A stretch of DNA of 64,000 nucleotides from Lucinisca nassula (lineage: Eukaryota; Mollusca; Bivalvia; Lucinida; Lucinidae). Shown piece by piece: positions 20,699 to 31,437 of this stretch. The notes beneath the pieces are model-generated. The model saw only the letters and a program-made list of their open reading frames with translations. It did no database searches and was not told the origin of the DNA. Location: positions 102,888,316 through 102,952,315 of the forward strand of contig OY757011.1 of NCBI GenBank assembly GCA_963580285.1, written 5' to 3'. Position 1 is the stretch's first letter, and each line of letters opens with the position of its first letter. The position numbers and the translations under genes are program-made.

Positions 20699-20910
20699 AC
20701 TGGCCTCCCTGGCCTAGTGGATTAGAGCGCTTACTCTTAATCATTAGATCTCTCATCGCTGTGGAATCGAGCCTGGCTAGGTCACATGCGAGACGCCAAA
20801 TTCTGTAACGGAAGTCAGGTGGTTTTTTTCCGGGTTTTCGCCCACCTCTGATTTAGCGATCGACTCAATATAAGTGAAATATTCTTGAAAGGGCCGTAAA
20901 ACCAAAACAA
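20699..20910 (+). mobile_element. tRNA-headed SINE-E
   Basis: The A-box-like GGCCTAGTGGATTAGAGCG and GTGGAATCGAGCCTGG give a tRNA-like head. The body is ACATGCGAGACGCCAA and ATAAGTGAAATATTCTTG, ending AAAACCAAAACAAAAACAAG. A second partial copy lies at 35033-35140. Confidence 0.75.
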
Positions 20911-20917
20911 AAACAAG

Positions 20918-22560
20918 AAGACCAAGCTGGTCCTGAATCGCTCACCTGAGCTAACAGATGTAAAGTTTTAGGAAGTGCCAACCTTTACTGAAGGATTTAT
21001 TGGAGGACAAGGTGATGACATGTTAAGCATTTTCTGCAATCAAGTAGAATGTAACCTATGATAAATCAGCTGACCTCACCGGTTTTCAGCCTCATTCAAG
21101 CTTTTATTCCTGACTTGCTTATATGTAACTTTCAGGAAGATCCGATATAAACTGATGGGGCTATGGTGATGACAAGGTCAAAAATAAGCAATTAACTGCT
21201 GCAATCAAAGGGATGTTACTCTATGATAAATAGGCAAACCTCAGGAGTTTTCAAACTCCTCCAAGCTTTTCTGCCTGACTTCCTTATTTGTAAGTTTCAT
21301 GAAGATCCGTTCAAAACTGAAGGGGCAGCAGTGATGACAAGGTCGACAATATGCATTTTCAGCAAAAGGCACGTAACTCTATGATGTTACTCTATGATAA
21401 ATGGGCCAACTTGGCCGGTTTTCGAACACATCCGAGGTTTAAACCCCAGCAACCTTACACATACTTTTCAGAAACATCCGATCAAAACTTAAGGGGCAAC
21501 GGTGAGGGCAAGGTCAAAAATTGATATTTTCAGCAATCAAAGGGACATAACTCTATGAAAAATGGGCCGACTTGGCCGGTTTTCAAACTAATCTGACATT
21601 TTATCCCCAAACACCTTACAGATAAGTTTCAGAAAGATCTGATCAAAACTGAAGTGGCTACGGGGATGACAAGGTAAGAGTCAGCATTTTCAGCAATCAA
21701 AGGGATATAACTCCATAATAAATGGGCCGACACGGTCGGTATCCGAACTCATCCGAGGTTTTATCCCAAGCCACCTTACATATAAGTTTCAGAAAGATCC
21801 GATCAAAACTGTAAGGGCTACGGTGATGACAAGGTCAAAATCGGCATTTTCAGCAATCAAAGGGAATTAACTCTATGATAAATGGGCCGACTTGGTTGGT
21901 TTTCGAACTCATCCAAGCTTTTATTCCCAGCCACCTTACATATAAGTTTCAGAAAGATCCGATCAAAACTGAAGGGGCTACGGTGATGATAAGGTCAAAA
22001 ATCAGCATTTTCAGCAATCAAAGGGATGTAACTCTATGATACATGGGCCGACTTGGTTGGTATTCGAACTCATCGGAGGTTTTATCCCAAGCCACCTTAC
22101 ATATAATGTTCAGGATAAACTGATCAAAACTGAAGGGGCTACGGTGATGACAATGTCAAAATCAGCATTTTCAGCAATCAAAGGGACGTAACAATATGCT
22201 AAATGGACCAACTTGGCCAGTTTTCGAACTCATCCGAGATTTTATCCCTAGCCACCGTACGTATAAGTTTCAGAAAGAACCGATCAAAACTGAAGGCGCT
22301 AAGGTGATGACAAGCATTTTCCAATTGTAAGTCTATGGGACCTTGTGGTTGCCATAGCAACCAAGGTTTTTGTGCGATTTCGAAAAAAAAGCTTATGTCA
22401 TCTGCCCCACCAGAGGCATGCTACAAATGAGAAATGATTGACATCAGCCTGCAGGCTGCAGAGATATAGCTGCTCAAATGTGCGGACGGACGGACGGAGG
22501 ACGGGGGACCCACTATACTATAAGCTCCCCTGGAGCCTTCGGCCCTGGTGAGCTAAAAAG
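20918..22560 (+). mobile_element. Element carrying satellite K
   Basis: The left end GACCAAGCTGGTCCTGAAT..CTCACCTGAGC and right end CTCCCCTGGAGCC..GGTGAGCTAAAAA bracket about eight degenerate units of roughly 160 bp (AAGATCCGATCAAAACTGAA, ACGGTGATGACAAGGTCAAA, TTTCAGCAATCAAAGGGA). GGACGGACGGACGG precedes the right end. Non-coding. Tandem cores with conserved non-satellite ends suggest a transposon with an internal satellite; a Helitron-like class is inference. Confidence 0.75.
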
Positions 22561-22569
22561 AAAAGAAAA

Positions 22570-22805
22570 AAAATATTTTGAAATAATCCAGATAAAATAA
22601 AATAGGGCATAATTATTATTCTTTACTCTGTTACAAATAAAACTTGTATATAGGTGCTGGTTAGAACTGTCTCATTGAGGCAGTTCTAACGAGTACCAAC
22701 AATCAATGTTTTTGAGCAGGACAAAAAAGAAAGAAAAGAACACTGAGAACCGATGTAAATGCCAATTTTCCTCTATATTAAGCGTGGTTTACATTGGTAT
22801 TCATG
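22570..22805. mobile_element. Diverged A2 element
   Basis: The core GGTTAGAACTGTCTC ATT GAGGCAGTTCTAACG is a compensated variant (both arms changed) of the usual GAACCGCCTC palindrome, followed by the CTATATTAAGCGTGG arm. Confidence 0.75.
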
Positions 22806-22860
22806 ATAAAACGGAAATATGAGACAGAATGTCAAAATTAAGTACCTCCACAACATACTT

Positions 22861-23000
22861 CCTAGCAGGCATACGTAGCTAGGGCATCGTCAAATCAACG
22901 TCGGTGCAACGTCACGACGTAGATGTGACGTTGCATAATCGTCCTGGCGTTGTATCGACGTTGATATGACGTCACAATTACGTCATGTGCCCGCCGGGAT
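22861..23000. mobile_element. Family N-like palindromic element
   Basis: TAGCAGGCATACG at the left, TGTGCCCGCCGGG at the right, with repeated AACGTCG/CGACGTT dyads between. Confidence 0.6.
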
Positions 23001-23267
23001 GTAATATACTGTGTAGAGTTATGGCACATAAGAGAAGAGGTCCAACACCCATACTTCGTGATCCTTCGGTGAGGTCATACGATTTTTCTACGTCTCAGCT
23101 GAACTGAGCAGCAAACTTTTACGGTATTTACCCTAAATATTCGGACACATCAACGTTCTAGTATTTACCCTAAATATTCGGACACCTCAACTCCTTACCC
23201 TACTTGTTCTAAAACTTGAACTAGTACAATTTACTGCTCGATCTTGTGTCTAAGAATAGCGGGATGA

Positions 23268-23314
23268 GTGGCAAGCAGTGTAGACCCTGATGCGTCTCAT
23301 CTGGGTGTACACTG
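23268..23314. mobile_element. Family B core fragment
   Basis: AGCAGTGTAGACCCTGATG joined to CGTCTCATCTGGGTGTACAC; most of the stem is missing. Confidence 0.55.
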
Positions 23315-23591
23315 TTTTGTTTGTTTTATTTGAGGTTTAACGTCCCCATCCACACTGTAAAGGTCATTTTGGAGACGTTGTTTCTAATTTTGTGGGACTT
23401 TTACTCGACATTGAAATGAAATGACATCGCAAGCCCTGTCGCTCAATGAAACCAATAGGGTTTTTAAAGCATACACCGCTTTGCGTGGGCAGGCTTAGAT
23501 CCTCTCAGCGGTTTACCAGTACTCATGTGCGGGTCGGTTTCAGCTCTGCGTGAAAGCATCATGCAGCCCATCTATTTCTTCAAGCCCCGAG
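23315..23591 (-). mobile_element. SINE-C
   Basis: Reverse copy from TTTGTTTGTTTTATTTGAGG to CTTCAAGCCCCGAG, with an internal deletion where the CATGCTTATAAACC region should be. It lies within a disrupted B element. Confidence 0.88.
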
Positions 23592-23752
23592 TTCACTGTT
23601 TGCTCAGGCCTGTCTGTCCAAATTATCTTGTTGCCAAGTTACTGTACCAGAAACAAAATGGCCCACAAGGGTTGACGTGAGACCCCTAATTACTGTACAA
23701 GAGTATGCATTCGGTTACCTAACGTAATGTCGGCTCTGTTCCAGCCAACAAA

Positions 23753-23828
23753 CAATGTCGGGCCAATGTCGGACCGATAGCGATATGTCGTATCGCTATC
23801 GGTCCGACGTTGGCCCACTGTTTTGTCC
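23753..23828. mobile_element. Family P hairpin
   Basis: GTCGGGCCAATGTCGGACCG with complement CGGTCCGACGTTGGCCCAC around a GCGATA dyad. Relative at 41013-41111. Confidence 0.65.
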
Positions 23829-23844
23829 TCCTGTTTTGATTACG

Positions 23845-24050
23845 GCAACCCCTACCATTGCAAACAGTGCAGATCCAGATCGGATTGCTACTGACCAGGA
23901 TCTACACTGTTTGTCGTTCAGTTTGTGAATTTGAATGAATACTTTGTATCAAATTATTTGTTTGGTTGATAGTCAGAAATGGGTGTGACTGAATTAATTT
24001 ATTCAGCTGGACAATGGTTAACTTAACTATGTCACAGCTAAAGCATCTTT
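23845..24050 (+). mobile_element. Family B element, long type
   Basis: CCTACCATTGCAAACAGTGC, the hairpin around GATCCAGATCGG, then the TTTGTGAATTTGAATGAAT arm, as at 738-955. Confidence 0.65.
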
Positions 24051-24205
24051 TGATAATAATGTCATACTATTTTAGTGCGTGCCATTCGGCACAGACAAAA
24101 CAAGTTAGACTGGAGATGAATGGGTGGAGATCTTTCCACTGGTGTGTCCATTTGTTTTTGACTTGGACAGTTGGAAAATGCCCAGCAGTCATTTCAGCAG
24201 GAAGG

Positions 24206-24516
24206 TTTTGTTTGTTTGATTGATTCGAGGTATAACGTCCCCGTCAACACTGTATAAGACATTTTGGTCATTTTGGAGACGTTGCTTCCAATTTTGTTGG
24301 CTTTTACTCGACATTGAGATGAAATGACTTCCCAAGCCCTGCCGCCCAATGAAACCAATAGTGTTTATAAGGATAGACGGTCCGACTCGCACCGCTTTGC
24401 CTGGGCAGGCTTAGATCCTCTAATCGGTTTACCAGTACTAGTGTGCGGTCGGTTTCAGCTCTGCGTGGAATCATCATGCAGTCCATCTATTTCTCCAAGC
24501 CCCTGTGGGCGAGGGC
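24206..24516 (-). mobile_element. SINE-C
   Basis: Reverse full-length copy, with a short internal duplication of CATTTTGG near 24262-24280. Confidence 0.88.
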
Positions 24517-24800
24517 AATTCAGCAGGTAGGGGTAATGAGAGAATATTATATCGCTTCTGTTTCTCTTTGTTCATTCTCTATTTTTTTTCCTTTTCTTCA
24601 ATCTCCTCCACTGTCTCTTTTCTTCCCGTGTGCGATTACACAAAATAAACCACAAGGGTTAGTGTGATCGTTAAATCATAACACACAAGATGACTTTTAT
24701 ACACTATTCTCAGCACTTTTAGTCCAACCTGCCGAAAAGGCCGAGGCCTTTGAGTGACCAGCCATTAAAAATTAGCCTCATATGCCTCAAGTGAACATGT

Positions 24801-25075
24801 CCGTTAAATAAACACCCCCTAACCCCCATTTCGTACAGAGAAAACTGGGGTTTACGGGGTTACACATTATTTTTCTTATTTCTGCTCCAAGACATATGTT
24901 GTAGGTACTCGTTAGAACCGCCTCAGTACCGCCTCACTGAGGCGGTTCGGACGAGCACTCACAACCTATGCTTGCAGTATTAATAAGAAAAATATTACGG
25001 ATTTTCATCAGAAAAGTAGCCATTTTGGAGATGTGTAAATTGCAATATGTCACACGGGTGTGTTATCATAATGGG
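24801..25075 (-). mobile_element. A2 element with expanded core
   Basis: AAACACCCCCTAACCCCC at the left, AGCCATTTTGGAGATGTG at the right. The core has an extra CAGTACCGCCTCA step (GAACCGCCTCAGTACCGCCTCACTGAGGCGG), suggesting slippage on one arm. Confidence 0.75.
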
Positions 25076-25219
25076 AATCGAGCCTGGCTTATCATAATGG
25101 GAATCGAGCCTGGTAAGGCCATCCTCACAAGTGCTCAGGGCACTATACATTACCCAGGCCTACACCGTTTTGTTGTCGGAATTGACATCATTCTCATCCG
25201 CCTTTCATCACATTCTTAA

Positions 25220-25425
25220 GTCCATGTAAACCCCGTAGGTTAGAGTAGGGTTTACAGGCGAAAACACTATTTTCCTCATTTTGTTTTGCCTCAAAACATA
25301 GATGGTGGGTACTTGTTACAACCGCCTCATCGCGGCTCTAATTAACACCCACAGTCTATGTTTGTATTAGAAAGAAGAAATACGCCACAAATTTTGCATA
25401 ATAAACTATGATTGCCTCTTTTTGA
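25220..25425 (-). mobile_element. Degenerate A2-like element
   Basis: GTGGGTACTTGTTACAACCGCC and CACCCACAGTCTATG remain recognisable; the core palindrome is broken. Confidence 0.55.
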
Positions 25426-25450
25426 GACGCAGTTGAAAATAACTAACATC

Positions 25451-25870
25451 TCACGTATGTGCGAGATCCGTATGATTTTCAGGATTTTTATTGTCATTAT
25501 CAGCACCATTATCAAGCCCTGTTTTAATCACCACGTCTCTGTGCCTCCTTTTCTTCTTTTTCTTTCTTTTCTTCTTTTTCTTTTCGCTGTGAATTTCAAC
25601 ATCTGTCCCATTCACACCGTCGACTATTTCTTCTTTAGCACTATCCAGATTTGTTTCACTTATGACATTAAATCTGTGATTATCTGTGTTTGTTGTTTCT
25701 GTTGCATGAATAATAGGACCCACATCAATGATTTGACTAGAATACAATTTTCCAAGCATATCATGATTGTTGTCATTATAAATAGGTTTATGTTCTATAT
25801 TTGCCTGTTTCTTAGAAGGTAGTGGCTCATTCCCTCCTCCGTATGTGCCCAAAGAATTATCAATCGCCAT
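25451..25870 (-). CDS. Hydrophilic protein with a Lys/Arg-rich tract
   Basis: A 139-residue frame from a well-placed ATG (GGAGGATGGCG). A strong-looking splice acceptor, GTCTTTCTTTCAG, ends 6 bases upstream of the ATG, so the coding exon probably follows a 5' UTR intron. The protein is polar, with EPLPSKK near the start, a central Asn/Thr-rich part, an acidic stretch (AKEEIVDG), then about 15 consecutive Lys/Arg/His (KKKKKRKKKKKRRHR type) and an Asn/Asp-rich end. The basic run could be a nuclear or nucleolar signal (inference). There is no membrane helix. It lies between paralogs 2 and 3 on the same strand. Family unrecognised; it may also be the last exon of a longer gene. Confidence 0.55.
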   Translation of the reverse strand: MAIDNSLGTYGGGNEPLPSKKQANIEHKPIYNDNNHDMLGKLYSSQIIDVGPIIHATETTNTDNHRFNVISETNLDSAKEEIVDGVNGTDVEIHSEKKKKKRKKKKKRRHRDVVIKTGLDNGADNDNKNPENHTDLAHT

Positions 25871-26009
25871 CCTCCCTGAAAGAAAGACGCAAACATTTAT
25901 GGTGAATGAATATAACTTTTTCATTTATGGTTCACAGACTTTTCAAGTTTAATTTTACTAATATCATAGACATCACCTGATCTTCCCTCAAAGAATTTGA
26001 CATCGGTTT

Positions 26010-26270
26010 GATTTGTTGTTTGAATTGAGGTTTAACGTCCCCGTAAACACTGTAAAGGTCATTTTCAGGAAGAAATGACATCTCAAGCCCTGTCGCCCAA
26101 TGAAACCAATAGGTGTATAAGCATGGACGGTTCGACTCGAACTGCTTTGCCTGGGCAGGCTTAGATCCTCCAAGCGGTTTACCAGTACTCGTGTGCGGGC
26201 GGTTTGAGCTCTGCGTGGAAGCATCATGCAGCCTATCTATTTCTTCAAGCCCCAATAGTCGGGTGCCGGT
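26010..26270 (-). mobile_element. SINE-C
   Basis: Reverse copy lacking part of the 3' region (CATTTTCAGGAAGAAATGAC in place of the usual stretch). Confidence 0.85.
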
Positions 26271-26288
26271 AACGCCACATCGGTAAGA

Positions 26289-26392
26289 TATACATCAAGC
26301 ATGTTTTCTGTCTATATACATCAAGCATGTTTTCTGCCTATATACATCAAGCATGTTTTCTGTCTATATACATCAAGCATGTTTTCTGCCTT
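26289..26392. repeat. 26-bp minisatellite, four units
   Basis: TACATCAAGCATGTTTTCTG plus TCTATA or CCTATA, four tandem copies with alternating T/C at one position. It sits between SINE-C fragments. Confidence 0.93.
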
Positions 26393-26490
26393 TCAGAAAT
26401 AGATGGGCTGCATGTCGCTTCCATGCAGTGCTGAAACCGACCCGCACATGAGTACTGGTAAACCGCGTAGAGGATCTAGGTCTGCCCGGG
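26393..26490 (+). mobile_element. SINE-C 5' fragment
   Basis: GAAATAGATGGGCTGCATG to GAGGATCTAGGTCTGCCC. Confidence 0.8.
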
Positions 26491-26881
26491 GTGGGGGTAG
26501 GGGGCTTAAAGAATAGACAGTTGTCCGTCGTCGTTGTCGACGTCGTCATCGTCTGGCGTCGTCTGTCTTGTGACGTCAACATTTTCAATCGACATCTCCT
26601 CTGAAGCCACTGGGCCGAATCATTTTTGTTCCCTTTGCACATTAATGATATACTCCGAAATAAGACTGTTCGCAAATGACTGTTTGCTATTGTGAAAATA
26701 GTTCTTTCGGCGCCCTTGCCACATAATCGCGTCGGCCAAGCAGAGCGCCCTAGTCGCATGTTTGTGTACTGATGTGATTCCGCCTTTTATTAGAAGGGGA
26801 ATGATGCAACTCATTACCTGTTTTCGGCAAAACAAGCTTTTACCATAAAATGTTTTCATAGTTCAAGTGGTAAAAATTACG

Positions 26882-26983
26882 AGGCTTAGATCCTCTAGGT
26901 GGTTTACTAGTACTCGTGTACGGTCTGATTTCAGGTCTGCGTGGAAGCATCATGCAGCCCATCTATTTCTTCAAGCCCCGATG
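26882..26983 (-). mobile_element. SINE-C 5' fragment, reverse
   Basis: GGCTTAGATCCTCTAGG to CTTCAAGCCCCGATG. Confidence 0.8.
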
Positions 26984-27104
26984 CGAAATCTTTATCAGTG
27001 CCCCAAGGATATAAAAGAAGCAGCATATAAAAGACTTTTATGCCCGATATTGGAATAAGGTAGTTGTGTCTGGCCCCATAACTTCCCGTTTTACAGGTCA
27101 TTCG

Positions 27105-27325
27105 TGCATTTCATATCTCCCAAACGGTTAATTTCTTAAAGAAAATCCGTGATATTTTTCTTATTTCTACTTAAAACATAGGTTGTTGGTGCTCATTAGA
27201 ACCGCGGTTCTAACGAGTACCAACAACCTATGTATTGTAGCAGAAATAAGAAAAATAATATTTACCCTTGTAAATCCCAGTTTTCTCTATATAAAGTGGG
27301 GATTAGGAGGTGTTCATTACATCTC
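27105..27325 (+). mobile_element. A2 element with a shortened, still perfect core
   Basis: The core is CTCATTAGAACCGCGGTTCTAACGAG: the usual CCTC..GAGG centre is gone, yet the stem closes perfectly at CCGCGG. Flanked by ACATAGGTTGTTGGTG and CACCAACAACCTATG-like arms. Confidence 0.8.
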
Positions 27326-27697
27326 GAGATGTCCTGGTGAATGAATGTCATTTGACGTGTCACCAGTAAAAAATTCTGATTCTGGTTCTGACTTTGGTCT
27401 TTGATATACTGACCCCGAAAATCAAGAGATATTTCTTGGATCTAGAGTAAAAATTAGGTAAATATCAGCATACTTATTATTAAACAAAGCGTTATGGCTC
27501 GGATACCATTTTGTCTACAGACAGACAACAAATTTCTAGACATGAAATTACTAAAGACCTACTCTCTCATCTGAAAACAATGAAAGCAATTGGGTCAGTA
27601 ATCTACATGGATTAATGTATTAAACTAAATATTTTCATGGTGTAGTAGAACTGGGTAAAACTACTTTTATATACCTACTATATACTTGGTTACTCGA

Positions 27698-28414
27698 CTA
27701 CAACTTGCCTTCATCCACTTTTGGTTCACACTCGTTTGAATAACTTTGTAAATCAGTTCTTGGTGTTGATTCTAGTCTCTTTTCATTCGTTTTTTCGTTC
27801 TCAATCTTCAAATCAGCCTCATTGTTGTCTTGCAACTCAACTGTTGATTTAGATTCTTCTTCTTCTATCGTTGTTTTTGTCCTACTGTGCATAACCTGTT
27901 TACTAGTCTCCACCATTTTAACCCACGACCTGTCCAGTTTTTTAACTTCTGAACTTGCTCTTCTGTTCTTTGTTTCTTGTGCTACTGCAAGTTTCATACC
28001 ACTAAGAAACGACAACTTTTTACCCGTATTCTCAAGCCTACGGTGATGTTTGGGAGGCTCGAGCTCAATTTCAACCGCCTCTTGTGTGACGTCACTAACG
28101 GTACCACTAACAACACGATTATTCCTACCACATTTTTCTCCTGGTGCACAAACGATGGACAGAAAAATACCACTCCCTAGAATAAACACTCCACCAAGAA
28201 TAAGCAAGTCAGTCTTAGTATAAACTCCACCCAGTATAACTAAAGTCACCCCTAAACAAAGCATGACAACGAAAGCAACATAACCTAACTTATTCCACCC
28301 ACAATATCTATAGCATTTCGGTGCCGGTGATCTTTTCTGCTCATGGTAAGTTTCGGTAACAAATGCCGCTGCTCGTAGCTTGGCTTTAAGTCGGTTCTTT
28401 CTCCTCGCATCCAT
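27698..28414 (-). CDS. Two-helix small membrane protein, paralog 3
   Basis: A 238-residue uninterrupted frame, the longest of the four. The N-terminus is short and basic (MDARRKNRLK), with a Cys/Trp-containing stretch (CYRYCGW) before helix 1. Helices lie at about 43-65 and 69-90, separated by YTKTD; helix 2 is LILGGVFILGSG. Cys89 and Cys95 follow. The cytosolic-type tail of about 140 residues is rich in Lys, Glu, Ser and Thr with several basic clusters (KHHRR, KNRR) and acidic EEEE. The ATG context is good. A possible acceptor (GTAATATGCAG) ends about 69 bases upstream of the ATG. Compared with paralogs 1 and 2 the length has moved from the N-terminus to the C-terminus. Family unknown. Confidence 0.75.
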   Translation of the reverse strand: MDARRKNRLKAKLRAAAFVTETYHEQKRSPAPKCYRYCGWNKLGYVAFVVMLCLGVTLVILGGVYTKTDLLILGGVFILGSGIFLSIVCAPGEKCGRNNRVVSGTVSDVTQEAVEIELEPPKHHRRLENTGKKLSFLSGMKLAVAQETKNRRASSEVKKLDRSWVKMVETSKQVMHSRTKTTIEEEESKSTVELQDNNEADLKIENEKTNEKRLESTPRTDLQSYSNECEPKVDEGKL

Positions 28415-28859
28415 GTCGGTTCACAAGTGTTTTTGTAGACTTGTCCTCGACGTTCACGATTCACAAAATTGACCACATCAGGCTGCATATTACATGATTA
28501 GCGTATGTTTAAATTATCCTTAGCAACTAATGCCATCTAGCTAGTTTAGAAACAACTGTCTCTTTGTTTACTGATAGATTCATATTTATACATAAATATA
28601 AAATTGAAGTTGTGTCATAAAGATTCCATGCTTAAATATCTTCATAAAAGTTGTTTTTGTTATCTATGGTAGCAAACAATAGTGACTTTATATGTAGGCT
28701 ACGCCATTACACGGAGATATAATAGTATTTCAAATATTGATCTGAATACCCGAGCATTCAAATACCAGTCAATAATATGAGAAGGAATCATAGGCCACTC
28801 TTGAAAAAACGCCACTTAGTACTCAGGCGGTGTAACATGGAAAACAGTTTGCGAACTTC

Positions 28860-28940
28860 AACATCACAGTAGACACTTATCGTTGAATTAACATTGAAAC
28901 AACATACAAAACGTTGCTACAGTGTTGTGTGCCTGCAGTG
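28860..28940. mobile_element. Family N fragment
   Basis: ATCGTTGAATTAACATTGAA, AAAACGTTGCTACAGTGTTG and GTGTGCCTGCAGTG resemble the N elements at 19311 and 22861. Confidence 0.5.
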
Positions 28941-28944
28941 TTCG

Positions 28945-30020
28945 TTTTTATTATGTTGTTGTTGTTGTTGTTGTTTTTGGCTGTTTTTCGTTTGTAGGTT
29001 TAAATCAGGATGCCGTATTTAACCTACACCACTGACACTTTTTAATGAGCCTCTAATATACAGAGGATACTAACTAGTGAGTTTAAAATTGGGAAATAAT
29101 AATAAGCCTGATAAAAACTGAGTGCGTTAGCACGAGGTTATTAATTATTATTAGGACTTCATTTCCGTAGAAATCATTTCCCGTATTTTAAGATGCATCT
29201 ACATGAATTCATCTATGTATATCACGTGACGTCGTTTACCATTTTTGCACGATGTGATCATGTCCTACTGTCTTAGCCGGAAATATCATTTTTTATTTTC
29301 TCAATAACCTGTCAGCTCTGCTAGAAGAACGAACAGTAAGATTCCTTGGAAGCAAAGAATTACACCAAATAAACGAAAATAGCAGACTCGGTTTTATTGA
29401 GTCCGTACATTCCAGTACTGAAATGTGCAACACCGGCCACGCGCTCTGGCACCGGCTTAAAAACAAAATAAAAGGTAACAAAACAACAAAAAAAAAAAAA
29501 CATGCTGCGATTGGTTCTTAGTTAATAATGACAAAGTTTCCATTTTTATCCTTAAATTTCCGGAGTGATTTGCAGACGAACTTTCAGTAAATTCCGCCAA
29601 TATTTTCTTCAACTGAAGACAAATTGTTCATCGTGAATAAACTCGCCGGAATGAAAAACGCAAGACGATATGAAAAAAAAAACAAAAAACAAATACACAC
29701 CAAATGTAACAAATACAGTCACTGCCAGATGTTGTTGTCTCATTAGTGTCCCTCCGCTTACTTTTGGGAGTTTCGTCTATGTCAGCTAAATATCAACACG
29801 TCCATAAAAGAATGAAAACCTTACAGCACCAGTCGGCGAAAAAAATAATTTACATCTGAATACATAATAAAAGCTTCTTTTACCTGCATCCACGAAATAT
29901 TTTTCTTGGTGAAATTAAATTTCAAAATTACTGATTGTAGGCTACACGGGTAACTTACAGTGTACAATAATTGCCGAAAACTGCAACTGATATAGTATGC
30001 CACACCCAAGCTATATTTAC
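28945..30020. other. Unassigned AT-rich sequence
   Basis: GTT repeat near 28955-28975 and poly-A near 29487-29501. No supported gene, although this is upstream sequence for paralog 3. Confidence 0.4.
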
Positions 30021-30021
30021 A

Positions 30022-30115
30022 GCCTTCCTCGGTGGCGCAGTCAAATGCGCGATCGACTGATGATCATCAAGTTGTCTCGCGTTCGATTGCGAAATACACA
30101 ATGAACTGGTTAACT
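30022..30115 (+). mobile_element. SINE-D 5' fragment
   Basis: CCTTCCTCGGTGGCGCAGTC and CTCGCGTTCGATTGC form a degenerate tRNA-like head. Confidence 0.55.
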
Positions 30116-30175
30116 GCTTATGTCAGCACAGAAAAAGAGCAGCTAGGTAAAATTAACATAATAGTTTCGAGTCAG

Positions 30176-30736
30176 TACGAAAACACGCCTATACAACTAC
30201 ATTGTAAGCTTTATCGCCGAAAAAAAAATAAAAATTTTAAGATGAAACATTATGATATTTTTATTATTTCTGCTCAAAATAGAGATTGTGGGTACTCGTT
30301 AGAACCGCCTCATCGAGGCAGTTCTAACGAGTACCCACAATCTATATTTTAGAGCAGACTGAATAAGAAAAATAAAGTTTACCCCTGTAAAGCCCAGTTT
30401 TACTATACAAAAGTCGGGTTCATGGCATCACGAAAACACGCCTATATAATTTTGACCCCATGAAACCCACTTTTATATAGTAAAACTGGGGTTTCCGGGG
30501 GTATGCCTTATTTTTCTTATTTCTGCTCTAAAATATAGATTGTGGGTACTCGTTAGAACCGCCTCGATGAGGCGGTTCTAACGAGTGCCCACAATCTATA
30601 TTTAGAGCATAAATAAGAAAAATATCACAATTTTTCATTATAAAATTTTCATTTTTTCGGCGATAAATGTGACAACGAATTTGTATAGGCGTGTTTGCGT
30701 AATGGGGGTCAGAATTATTTAGGCGTTATTTCGTGA
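30176..30736 (+). mobile_element. Family A element split by another family A element
   Basis: The outer copy runs 30176-30425 and resumes at 30705 (GGGGTCAGAATTATTTAGGCG..TTCGTGATG). Joining the two halves gives the normal right arm. Its core is intact except one arm change (GAGGCAGTTC). Confidence 0.85.
30426..30704 (-). mobile_element. Inner family A element
   Basis: CATCACGAAAACACGCCTATA at the left, TATAGGCGTGTTTGCGTAATG at the right, core GTTAGAACCGCCTC GAT GAGGCGGTTCTAAC perfect. It lies inside the outer copy in opposite orientation. Confidence 0.9.
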
Positions 30737-30984
30737 TGAGTCTTCAAAACCGAAACCAAACCAAAGCCTACATTTGCATTTTCTATCCCGCGCGTTCGCT
30801 ATTCTTTTTGTAGTGGTGTTATAACTTTCATTACACATTTTGCCGCAAAGGCTTTTGCTCAGTGACAAACAATGAAGGGCGGTCTGGTCTGGGTCTGCAG
30901 GGGCTTTCTAATCTGGATTGCAGGGGCGATCTGATCAGTGTCTAATCTATTTGCTCAAGCTCGTTTTATAATAATTTGGTGTCT

Positions 30985-31225
30985 GAATATTTATGACATC
31001 AGGAGTGTTTACCAGACAAGTCTACTTAACTCTTTTTTACCATATGAATATAGCACGAGTCCATTTCAAAATTTAGGGATGACAGGTTGTGTTTTCTTCA
31101 AAATTTATTTGGAAAATGGTTAAACTTCTCGCAAACAGTATAGGCCCTGATCGCGTTTAAATGTATTGATGCCGTTCCGGTGGAAGGGGCATTTATTTCA
31201 AAATAAAGGGTATTTTCAGGATAAA
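30985..31225 (+). mobile_element. Degenerate family B3 element
   Basis: CATTTCAAAATTTAGGGATG and GGTTGTGTTTTCTTCAAAAT match the left arm of the copy at 40637-40866. The hairpin and right half are eroded. Confidence 0.6.
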
Positions 31226-31437
31226 AAGGGTTGGAGTATACGGAGATTGGAAATAAAAACGAGACATGTATCAGGAAACGGTTTATTTGTATCCTTAACA
31301 TTTCCTGACATGTGATTTTTGTTGTTGTTGTTGATGATGTTCAAAGATTGTTTTCTGAGGTTTTCCAGGATGGTGGCATACCCAGCACTCAAATTGATTT
31401 CATCAATTATTATGCTAGGGTACTAACATCTCACAAA

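Noticed and set aside
25412..25822. 136-residue plus-strand frame with hydrophobic stretches
   Set aside because: It is antisense to the better-supported minus-strand frame at 25451-25870. The hydrophobicity results from the complement of Lys codons (TTT/TTC) and other A-rich codons.
26373..26759. 128-residue minus-strand frame
   Set aside because: Runs through a SINE-C fragment and low-complexity GTCGTCGTC sequence; composition is not protein-like.
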